The notes under the pieces: model-generated
What the model saw: only the letters and a program-made list of their open reading frames with translations
Database searches by the model: none
Told to the model about the DNA's origin: nothing
Translations under genes and position numbers: made by a program
NCBI GenBank assembly: GCA_030144725.1
Contig: JASKMD010000008.1
Span: forward strand, 11,601,375-11,665,374
Reading direction: 5' to 3'
Source: Haematococcus lacustris
Taxonomy: Eukaryota > Chlorophyta > Chlorophyceae > Chlamydomonadales > Haematococcaceae
DNA length: 64,000 nucleotides
Part shown: positions 19,593 through 29,245 of the stretch, piece after piece
Position numbering within the stretch: position 1 is the stretch's first letter
Layout of the letters: every line of letters starts with the position of its first letter

Positions 19593-21245
19593 TCAGCAAC
19601 TGAAGATGTTGGCCAGGATCTTGTCCCGCTGGCTCTTCACCACGATGCCGGCCTTGCGCAGCTCGGCGTCGTTCAACGTCTCCAGCCGCTCCATCGTCAT
19701 GCCTTGCGCTTTCAGTTTCTGCATGCCACACAGGGCGCAGGAGCAGTGGACACCCAGCACCGCATGGCCTGGCCCTGCCTCAGCAGAGGCTGCCAGGAGC
19801 AGTGGACACCCGGGAGCTTTTCCACCCTGCCTCACGGCAGTCGGCAGGACACCCTCACCCTCACACCCCCTGGCCCTGACCCCATCCCTAACACCACGAC
19901 CCTATCCCTGATCCATGCCCCTCACCCTAACCTTCAAGCCTGACCCTGGCCAAAGCATCGCCAACACTTTGATCCCTCCCCGTACCAGATCCCTGCACCA
20001 AGCCTGGTGTGGGTGCTGCACTTGCTGAGCGATGCTGGCACCATGTCTTGTGCCTGGCTGCAGACAAGCGGCTGCCAAGCTGGGACCCAGTCCAGCTGCG
20101 TCAGCATCCTGAGGAGGCAGCAGTGCCAGTCTGTGCGGCGGCACGCTTTGGTACAGGACAGCTGCCACACACCACCTCTGCTGCTGGCACACAGCTTCCC
20201 TGGGTGTGTGAGGATGTGTGGGGTGAGGGTGGTGTGCTCGCACCTGACCACAGTACTCCAGGTCTAAGTTGATGAAGAATGTGATGAGTGGGTCTTCCTT
20301 AGAGCTGCTGGGGGAGGGTGGTGTGGGAGGGGCGCAGACAGGCGCAGCGGCAGAATGGCAGCTCTGGGCAGGGACAGCAGGTGCGCTGGGGTGTGCAGAA
20401 CTAGGCGTTGCATGGCTGGCCACCGGTGCCGTCGCATGAGAAGGTGGAGTTTGGTGTTTCTGCTCCACCCTGCTGAATGCCTGCAAGCGGGGACAGCGAG
20501 GCACAGCTGGAGGCCTGGGTGCTTGGGATAGTCCAGCTATTGGTCTGGGATATGGGTGAAATGCAGGCAGGGTGCCAAGTCATTAACAGGAAAGGCCCAT
20601 GCACTCACTTGCGGTACATACTGCTTCACCATTGAAAACATGCGTTCCCGGTCATAGGGTTTAAGCACCTGCACTGAGATTGACACGTGAACTCCGTTAC
20701 GTGCGCAGGAACCACAGCTGGAATGCTGAAGGCTTCCCAGTACAGGCCAGCCATTGACATACTCACCACATCTGATGCGCCAGCCTTCAAACACTCGGTC
20801 AGGGCTCCGGACCCCTCTGACATTGCAGTGCACATGACGATGGGGATGCGCTCAGCGCCAAACAAACTTCTCATTTTACGGCAAATCTGCGAAAACCTCG
20901 AAGTCGCTTTGGACAATTCCGGGCACGCGCCAGGCTGACTTGGCGTACCACATCCCCATTGTCGCCCATGTTCATAGTGTAGTCCAGGAACACAAAGTCT
21001 GGCCATGTCTCGTCGCTGTTCAGGATACTCATTGCTTCCTCGCCATCTTGCGCGGAAACAACCTGGATTGCATGGCAGCAATTGTTGGTCCTCGACATAC
21101 AAAGCAACATCCGGTATCGCGCCATACTTACCTCCCAGCCCTGCGTTCGGAGTATTTGCTCGATAACCATGCAGTTCACAGGATCGTCGTCCACGCTTAG
21201 GATGGACAGCGTGCCGCACTTCTCAAAGTGCCGCGGTTTTCCCAT
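19593..21245 (-). CDS. Response-regulator receiver protein with a SAM-like C-terminus
   Basis: Exons with matching phases: 21245-21132, 21062-20949, 20886-20767, 20668-20609, 20480-20244, 20161-19986 (less sure) and 19718-19593 (stop TGA). The first four make a complete receiver domain: acidic pocket LSVDDDPVN, phospho-acceptor Asp in DFVFLDYTMNMGDNGDV, conserved Thr in IPIVMCTAMSE, and Lys in VLKPYDRERMF. A Ser/Pro/Ala linker follows. The last exon (MTMERLETLNDAELRKAGIV, then KSQRDKILANI) looks like the second half of a SAM domain; the first half is not clearly seen. Receiver domains take phosphate from histidine kinases; SAM domains oligomerise. The start is the first Met before the beta-1 strand. 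Confidence 0.75.
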
Positions 21246-21496
21246 CCTTCCCTAGCCAATGCGTTCGCCGAGTTGCACACGAAGCCGAGTTCACGCCGGT
21301 TCTGACAAAGTTTTTTAGTACACTACAGAAGCAGACGTCTTTTGAGCAGCCCGCTAACACACATTGTAACGGAAAGGCACATTGGCATTCAGATTCCAGC
21401 ACATGATTGTCCTTTACCTGGACAGCCCCAACCTGCATTGTGCACCAACATGTTCGGAAATTCTTGCATCTAACTTACATCTAACTGTCTAATGCA

Positions 21497-21643
21497 CCTG
21501 CCACCCCCTGCCCTGGCTGCTGCCCCCACCTTGCGCTGCCGGGCGGTGATGCCCCCCACCAGGGCGCCAATCAGCGCCACCAGCTCTGTGATGCCCACTA
21601 TGTCCACACCAAAGGGGGTGGCGCACAGCTTGCCTGCCTGCGT
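21497..21643 (-). repeat. Duplicate of one FLU-like gene exon (147 bp, identical)
   Basis: This stretch is identical by eye to about 31762-31908, which is the membrane-segment exon of the FLU-like gene (31900-31793) plus a few intron bases on each side. It still reads FGVDIVGITELVALIGALVG on the minus strand, but no other exon of that gene is nearby. It lies about 40 bp beyond the 3' end of the large Fanzor-like copy 7. Confidence 0.85.
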
Positions 21644-23688
21644 TTTGATCCCTACAAGTTTTGATCCCTACAGCCCTCATGCAACACCAAAATAAAGCAT
21701 GAGTTGTAATCAAACACAGGCTGCGAGATCGCTGTTGTAAAGGCTACTGACAGTGTGCCTAATGCCCACTTCAGCTCAGCCTTCTGGTGTGTGTGCCTCC
21801 AGGCTACTACTAGCAAGAGCTCTACCCTACTCTATAGCTCTTACTCACACACATTCCCTTTGTAAGGGGTTTTGATATCTTGTTTTCTTGGATTGCCTTG
21901 CTGCAGCTGGCTATTGCCGCCACTTGCGCCGCCACTTGCGCATCAGGGCCTTGTCACGCAAGTACACCCACTCCTGGCCTGGCCGGCCTGGCTTTGGCAT
22001 TGCTGGGCGGCCATCCCAGTAGCACAGCTCAGTGGGGCGTGGCCCTGGGCCGACTGCACAGCGGCGGATGTTCAGCGCGGCTGAGACGTCCCGGTCGTAG
22101 AACCTGCACATGGTGTGGGAGATGCATGAAGTCAAGTCATGTGCCATGTCATGTGTCACCTCATGTGGGATATGTTGCAGCCATGTACATGTGCATTGTC
22201 TGGTCATTGCTTACCTGATGTTGTAGCTTGTTGAGCTCATCAAGCCCCTGACTTGGGAACGCTTCGCCTCGCTGTACACTGGCCGCAGCCACCTGCATGG
22301 ACACATGGGGCAATGCACATTTGTAAGATTTTTCCTTACCTTCCCAATCTTGACCCTACCAAGCCGCCTTCACTCCACCACCTCCAAGCACTACCCTGGC
22401 CCTCCCCCACTGACCCTCTCACCTGAAGGACTCAGGCGGCTGCCCAGGCAAGGCCTCACTGGGGTGGCTGGAGGCTGAGCTGACCCGGCTTGTGCGGAAC
22501 TCCTCCACCAGCACCACACGCCCTGCCCCGAATTGCTTCACTGCCTCTTTCCGCATCTGGCTGACTGGGACACCCCTGCAGCCAATGCTGCCGCTGCCGC
22601 TGAAGCTAGCTGCCCCATAGGCCAGGGCCAGGATGCGGTCCGGCCACCGCTTCTGTGCCTGCTTCTTGCCCTGCATCCACACATGGTACAGCACACAGTG
22701 GCACACATGTGTAAGGTCGGGTATACCAGCAGCAACAGAGGCAGCAACAGGAGCAACAGCAGCTGGCCAGGTGAGCTGCCTAGCTCGTGGCTAGCTGCTA
22801 CTGGGCCTTACGGGGGGGCCTTGGCAGCAGCCCTGGGTTGGTGAGCTCAGCCTGCTGCCAAGGCACCATATCCAGCTGCCAGGCTGCCATGGCTGCCTCC
22901 ATCTCTCTGGTAGTGTGCACCGCATGGCGCAGCAGCCGGCCCCGGTTGACTGGATCCTCCACCCAGTCGTCATGCACCCTCTCCCCCTCCTCAAGCCCCA
23001 GCAGGCCCCGTTGCAAAGCCACCTCAGCCTGCATGGCTGGAGTCGGCACCACCCCACCCTCCCCCACCAGCCAGCTGACGTGCAGGCCGCACACCATGCG
23101 GCGCACATAGGTGCACTCCCGCTTTGACCAGGCTGGCAGGTGCCCACCACCCACCCCCCAGAATCCAAATCTGCGCCGGTGTTCCTCAGTGCCCAGCAGG
23201 ACCTTTGCCCCAGCCAGGGACACAGACTTCTTGAGCCTGCCAGCGAAGAGGAGAGTGAGGATGTTGCTGAAAGCTGTCTCCAGCTCAGGCGTTCCCAACT
23301 ACCTGAAAACCACCCCCCTGTGATACGAAGCCCGTATCTCCGCAGCCACTCAGTCAAAAATATATGTAAACAGTGCTTTGAACAGAGGAGAGTCATATCT
23401 ACGAAATGGCAGACGCAGCAAAAACTATCTCGCTCTCAGCGGTGCTCAGTGCCTGTCCAAAGATAAGCATTTGAATTCATGCGATTTCGCCACATGCGAG
23501 GCGCGCCGCACTAGCACGCTTCGCCACGCTGTTGTGAGTGGCACCTGCAACACGCAGCAGCAGTCGGAACATGTTTTGCTTTTGGCATGTGGACGCGACG
23601 GCGGCAGTCGTGACGACTGGATATCATTATTAGCTTTTGGAGCTGCTGCTGGCGCTAGCGCATTACTGGCTGCTCTACTACGCTTAAA

Positions 23689-26600
23689 CTAGGTACTAGG
23701 TGCAGTACGTGGTGTTGTTTGCTCACCTTGCTTTGCTGCCCTCGACTTGTTAGCTGCAGGTGCCCCACGCTTACGGGACGTGCTTGCCGCTGCCAGCTGT
23801 TGCTGCTGCTGAGGGGGTGCACCAGCAGGCTCAGCCAGCTCAGGGGTGGTGCCTGCAGGTGTCAGCTGCTGCTGAGGGGGCGCAGCTGCAGCAAGCTTCC
23901 CACGGATGTGGGTGCACACGTGGCTCAGTAGCTTGGGTACCCTCCAGCTCGTGTGTACCTCCTGCTTGTGAAACTGGAGGTATGACTGAAGCTGCTTTCC
24001 TGTCATCTTCATTGCCTCCTCGACAGTTGTGTGGCCATAATCATGCCCCCCCAAGGCAAGGGCATGGGCCGCTGCAAGCCGCTGTTGGCACGCATGGTCA
24101 CCCACATTAATCACAACCCTCCCGACCTTGTGCGTTGCATCTGTGATCTGGCGCTCTGCCTTTGCTGACCGCTGTGCTGCAGCTGTGGCATCCTCCTTAC
24201 GCCGCACTTCAGCACGGAGCTGACCCATATGCTGCTGCAAATCATGAACATCCACAGTCTTCATGGCCTCCTTGCATGTGTGCAGGGACATCAACTGCAG
24301 CAGAGCTGGCAGCTCCATGTACCTGCCACCACCATGCTTCAACAGCTGCAACAAGGACTCCACTGGGGCATTGGAGATGGGGCAGGCAAGGTAGTACTGT
24401 TCGAGGTGAAGGCGCAATGCGGGGCTGCCAGGGTCGCCGTTCACAGCCATGGCACGAATGTCAGATGCATATTGACGCCAAGTGCCATAAGGGTCCTCTT
24501 GCTGCTGCTGCTGCTGCATCCGCTGCTGCTGCTGCTGCTGCATCCGCTGCTGCTGCTGCTGCTGCTGCTGCCCATCCTCAGGCGGCGGCAGCCGTAGCTC
24601 GGCATGGTACACCACATCAATCGCCACTTCCATGCGCGTAGCTTGGTCTGAGCTGCCAAGAGCAGCGAAGAGGTGGGGCAAGGCCATTTGAGCCTGCACA
24701 TGATGCTGGTAGTAAGTCCACATAGCACCACAGTGCTCCTGCAAATAGGTCGCAAGCTGCTGCTTCTGCTGCTCGCGCTGATCTGCTGGCACCTGCAGCT
24801 GCAGCTGGCTATGCAGACCTGCCAGAAGGGGCAGTGTGTCCCAGGTCCCCAGACGAGCTAGCACATCCTGGGTGTGGCGGTAGAGCTCAAAAGCGTGCAG
24901 GCCGTCATCCTTGCTGGCCCACATGAGCTCGGGCACCAAGAAGCTCTCCCCAACCACTGCCACCACGCTGAGCCTGAGCAGCAGGCTGTTGTCCTGGAGC
25001 AGCTGGCTAAGGGTGACAGCCCATGGTGGAGACATACCCTTCTGCCGTTCAAGCAGCTGTGACACAGCATCTCTCGCATGCGCCCAGACGCGCAGCATGG
25101 TCACCGTTGAGCTGATGTAGCTGGCCCAGCGTGTGTCACACGGCACTTGGGGCTTGGCGCCCCATGCTCCCATGCCGAGCGGCACCCAATATTGGGCCAG
25201 CAAGCTGGCAATGGATTCAATGGCTGGGCGGATGTCACCACCCAATGCAGCCAGCCCAGCCAGCAGGGTGTTGTGTATGCCGTGGCTATAGCAGGGCTGC
25301 GCCCGAATGCAGCCAGCCTGCCCCTTGCTCTGGAGGAGCTTGCTCATGCGGGTGACAACACCACCATATTCACCCATGTTCACAGCTGCACTGTCTGCTG
25401 TGATGCTGGCGATGCAGGCACTGTCGAGGCCGTGGAGGAGCAGCTCCTGCATTATGACTTGGACATGAGCTTCTGCCGTGCCAATAGGCAAGGGGATGAT
25501 AGCCAACACATCGGTGACTTGAGTGGTGAGTCGGCCTGCCCCAGCTGCAGCCTCAGCCCCATCTGCTGCCCCATCTGCTGCCCCAGCCCCAGCCCCAGCT
25601 GCTGCCCCAGCCCCAGCCCCATCCCTTGCCCCAGCCCCAGCCCCAGCCCTTGCCCCAGCCCCACCACCGGGTCTCTGCTCCCAGCCTTCTGGCAGGTGCT
25701 GCGGGGTGACTGCTGCTGTCACTCGCAATACGAGCACCTTGCCATGGCGATCGCATGTGCACCCATCAAATTGCAGGTGTATTGCCTTTGCGCGCAATAG
25801 TTGGTCTGAAAGCAGGCAGCAGAGGCATGCGGTTATTCCCAGCCTCAGCCCCCCCCTCAACCCTCCCCTCAGCCCCCCCTCCCACCCCCTACCACTCCCT
25901 TCCACCCCCTTCCACTCTCTCCCAGCCCCTTCCCACCCACGCCACCCTGCCTTCCCCTTTGCATCTTACCAAGGGTCTTGCGCCGCATGTAGGTGGACAC
26001 GATGTGGAATTCACGCCCAACTGTGGATGTCTTGCCTGGCCGGTGAGGGTTGGGGAGGACGCACTGCTCAGAGACGAAGAACTGTCGGCACTTGGAGAGG
26101 GCACGGCGGCTGACACCTGTCTCTAAATGCAACCTGACGGTGCTCAAGCAGTGGTGAGCATTGTAGGGTGCAGTCCGGGCTGCTGGCCTCCCCACAGGGC
26201 TCTCTTGAGTTGGAATGAAGATGTCAGTTGGTGAGGGTGCTGGGCTGAGGTGCTCCGCCATGCTGCCCATGGGCCGGCCATGGGTATCCAGCCTTCCGTA
26301 GCCAGCCTCTGCACACCGCCTCAACACCTCCACTGAGACGGGGTGTTGCTCCAAAACCAGCAGCTGCTGCCTCTGCTTGAAGGTGAGTGGGGAGCGGTGG
26401 GGGCGGTGTTTGTTCCGGTAGATATGCACCTGACCCTGGAGGCGGTGTCGAGCAGCCCTTAGGGAATGATTGGTAGCTGCCGCTCTGCATGCCACCTGCT
26501 GCAAAGCCGTGTGCTCACCCTGCAGGCTTTGGTGTGCTGCCTGCAGGTCGCCTAGGTCGCCCTGCAACCCATCCACTGTGCCCATAAGGGACTGCTCCAC

Positions 26601-26765
26601 ATCCCTCAACCGCTGCACCTCAGCCTGCAGATCACGGTTTGTCGCTTGTGCCGTACAAGCTGCAGCCTTGATGTTGTTAGGGCAATGCAGATAGCCAGCC
26701 CTTGGCGACTTGTTTAGTGCATGGAGATGGGCACTATGCGCCTTGCTTAATCTCTTCTTCTTCAT
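23689..26765 (-). CDS. hAT-like transposase, two exons
   Basis: Exon 1 is 26765-25970 (MKKKRLSKAHSAHLHALNKS; a coiled coil of LQAEVQRL/LQGDLGDLQ repeats; then VSRRALSKCRQFFV and HRPGKTSTVGREFHI). Exon 2 is 25805-23689, joined in phase at KTLG-DQLLRAKA. Exon 2 has features of an RNase-H-like transposase core: FDGCTCDRHGKVLVLRV, SITADSAAVNMGEYGG, CYSHGIHNTLLAG and VPCDTRWASYISS, followed by long helices, a Gln run at 24496-24570 and a Ser/Arg/Lys-rich tail. The motif order (D...TxDxxxN...CxxHxxxN...TRW) is that of hAT-type elements. It lacks an obvious BED zinc finger; the N-terminal coiled coil is unusual. It may belong to a divergent or related superfamily. The exons are open, so it is potentially active. 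Confidence 0.75.
24496..24570. repeat. CAG/CTG repeat encoding poly-Gln in the transposase
   Basis: Two CTG runs separated by CATCCG units give Gln-Arg-Met-Gln stretches in the minus-strand transposase. The region is absent in the deleted copy at 14.3 kb. Confidence 0.85.
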
Positions 26766-28426
26766 GGTTAGGGACTGAGAGGGGTGGGGTGAGTGGCTGA
26801 GCGGGGCTACGGGCTTGGCTTGGGGTGATGGGAGGTGAAGGATAAGGAGATGGGTGAAGGAGAGGTAGGGGGGAGGAGGCGAGGAGAAGGAGAGGTAGGG
26901 GGGAGGCTGGGCTGTTGGGAGGAGGGGCTATTGAGAGGTTGGCGGTGAGGACAAGGTTGGGAGATGGTGGGTCAAGCTGTGTTGGTGGTGGCCACGTGGC
27001 GGAGTGGTAAGCCAAGCTCGGTCGGCTCCTCGTGCACCTGTAGCCATCAGCATGTGTACCTTGTAAGCGGTATAACTTGTCACATACAAACCCAATGATT
27101 GAGTTGCATAGTACCACGGACGCGTTAGTGAGTATGCTATAAAAAATCTGTGTGAGGTCAGGCTGTTTGTTCAATGGTGCAAAACAAAAAGCGGATCATA
27201 GCTGGAGGGGGTGACTTGTCCCTACTGTGCCGCCCACCATTACAGCGATACAGCGCTGCCACACACAGTTTCGAGTTTCTTCACATCCTCGCCAAGCGGC
27301 CTGCACCATCAGGAACCTCGCGCAGCCATGTTTGCCGGACTTCAGTGGTGTGCGCCACCGACATGTCGTGCATCGCTAACGGATAGCCAAGGACGTAGCT
27401 TACCAGTGTAGCTAACCACGGTCTGCGATTGGGACACATTCGGGGTCACATGTGGCTGCCCGCATCGAAAGACTCCGATGGCAATTCCAGTCTTACATTA
27501 AACGCGCAATATCACATCGCAGCAGACGCAACAAACGTTACATCAAAAGATTGAGTAGGTGGGCTGCAGTTGCATGAAGATTACCAACCCCATGTTGGGA
27601 ACGCCTGACTCCAGCTGCTTGCCGACGTGGTCCACCATGTTGCTGTCAGACAGGTGGCGGGGGATTGCTGCGAGGCGGGCGCGGAGGTCAGGGTGCGCGG
27701 CCAGCACGGCAGCCACTGCCGCGTTTGGCTGAGTGTTTGCGCCGTTTCCGGGCGGGCCGCGGCACAGCTGCAGGAACAGGTTCCTGCAGCTCAGGTCCGG
27801 GATGGCTGCCTGGGAGACTGGGATGTCTGTGTACACGGGCTGGTCGTGCAGGCCCAGCGGGTCGGCTACGCGAATGGTAAACAAGCCGCGCACGAGTAAG
27901 CCCAACAGCAGGCTGGCGAGCACCCCACGCTCGCTGATGGCCTCCACTCGTGGCTGCACAGCGTCGGCCAGGAAGGCATCCCCAAGCGCTTGCGGGAGGT
28001 GGTCGATGAGGTGGGCTAACTTGGCCTTTCTTGCGTGGTATGTGTTATCCCTATCGCGGGCAGCGCGGGCCTCTCCGGAAGCCTTTCTATTTCGCTGCGC
28101 CTCGGTGAGGTCCGGCTGTAGTGCCTCGTCGCGGTCCTCAATGTCACTGTCCGGGTCCTCCGGCACTGGCCTAGGCACGGTTCGTCTTTTTTTCTTAGCC
28201 ATAGAAAACAACATCGTCAAGCCATCACAAATACTAGGAATTGTTAGTTTTGTTTGTTTGCAATATTGGATTAGTGTATATTGAGACATGTATCCTGGAG
28301 TTAGACATGTATCCTGAAGTTAGGATTGTATTTACAGGCTTTGGGAGTTTCCCTGGAGTTCCTCAGAACCCAACAGAGCAGAATTTACGGTGACTTTACT
28401 CTCTGGCAATCTCTTGCGTGAGCATT

Positions 28427-29073
28427 CCAACTGTCAGGCTAGTTGGAGTGCTCAGTTCCAGCTTGCCGCCAGAGAGCTGATGGGGGGTGAGTTCACCTTG
28501 AGCCCGGACATGGTCCTAGGCACCAAGGCTATGGAAGTCAAGTGGCTCGAGAGGTGGGGGAGGCGTTGGGTTGGGTTTGAGGGAGACCCTAGACTGCCTG
28601 AGACGGTGCATCGGGAGAGATGCTCGTATGCTGCATGGTTTAAGCATGGGGACGGCATTGGCATCAATCACATGGCACCACACCTGCTGAACAGACAGCT
28701 CTCTACAGAAGTTCGCACGAGCCTGACTAGGTTCAGGTTAGGCAACAGCGGTCTGTGGGTGGAGAAGGCTCGGTTTGAGGGGGTAACTTTCATTGATCGC
28801 ACATGCACCAGATGCACAGAGGGGGTAGTGGATGACGCCATGCATTTCATCTTTGAGTGCACTGCCACGAGTTCCATCAGGGAGCAGCCGGAGTTTGCCT
28901 TGACTTTACAGAACAACAATGAGAACTTGCATGACTTCATGTTGAGCCCATGTGCACCTTTGTTTGTGCACCTTGCTATGAAGTGCGTTTCAGAAAGTCC
29001 CGAACCCCTTGAGGGGGAGGGCGGCCTAGCAGCCTAACGGCTGACGGCTTAAGCGGTGTAAGCCACATCATTT
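28427..29073 (+). mobile_element. LINE 3' fragment with 15-bp target duplication
   Basis: Flanked by TCTTGCGTGAGCATT at 28412-28426 and 29074-29088. The plus-strand ORF to 29037 is the C-terminus of a LINE polyprotein: it includes TSLTRFRLGNSGLWVEKARF and a Cys/His cluster of the zf-RVT type (CTRCTEGVVDDAMHFIFEC). The reverse transcriptase and endonuclease domains are missing (5' truncation). It ends ...GTAAGCCACATCATTT with no long A tail. It lies just upstream of Fanzor-like copy 7. Confidence 0.85.
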
Positions 29074-29245
29074 TCTTGCGTGAGCATTGCCACGAACGTC
29101 ATGCACGCCATGCCAAGCCAGGTATGTCACATGATGCGGACCGAACCACGGCTGCAACTGCAGACTCGTTTTACTAATGACAGTCAGCGGTGCCTTAGCC
29201 CTACCAGCCGCTTAGCCGCCAACAAAACTGGCCAGCCACCTCTCA

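Larger units (their letters stand above)
23285..27608 (-). mobile_element. Autonomous-looking hAT-like transposon (4.3 kb)
   Basis: Ends TCAGGCGTTCCCAAC and GTTGGGAACGCCTGA. The flanks are duplicated: CTCCAGC at 23278-23284 and 27609-27615, or 8 bp (CTCCAGCT / AGCTGGAG on the other strand) if one terminal base is assigned to the target. It carries a two-exon transposase on the minus strand and interrupts the Fanzor-like gene exactly in frame. Ends and leader match the deleted copy at 11908-14952, and the ends match the MITEs at 5.1 and 51.4-54.1 kb, so it is a candidate source of trans-acting transposase. Confidence 0.9.
21690..28202 (-). pseudogene. Large Fanzor/TnpB-like gene split by a hAT transposon (copy 7)
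   Basis: Start Met at 28202 (MAKKKRRTVPRPVPEDPDSD, a likely nuclear signal). The N-terminal exon runs to the hAT insertion at 27608 (DHVGKQLE) and resumes at 23284 (ETAFSNILTLLFAGRLKKSV) to a donor at 22812. Further exons: 22670-22423 with RuvC-II as VVLVEEFRTSRVSS; 22292-22215 (SEAKRSQVRGLMSST); 22103-21911 with RuvC-III as FYDRDVSAALNIRR, ending RKWRRKWRQ, stop 21911. The last three exons join in phase. The 3' UTR runs to about 21690 and is shared with 50735-51008. Removing the hAT element and one duplication restores the frame, so the gene was open when hit. A clear RuvC-I (DPG) motif was not found; the 22812/22670 junction is out of phase, so part may be missing. Confidence 0.72.
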
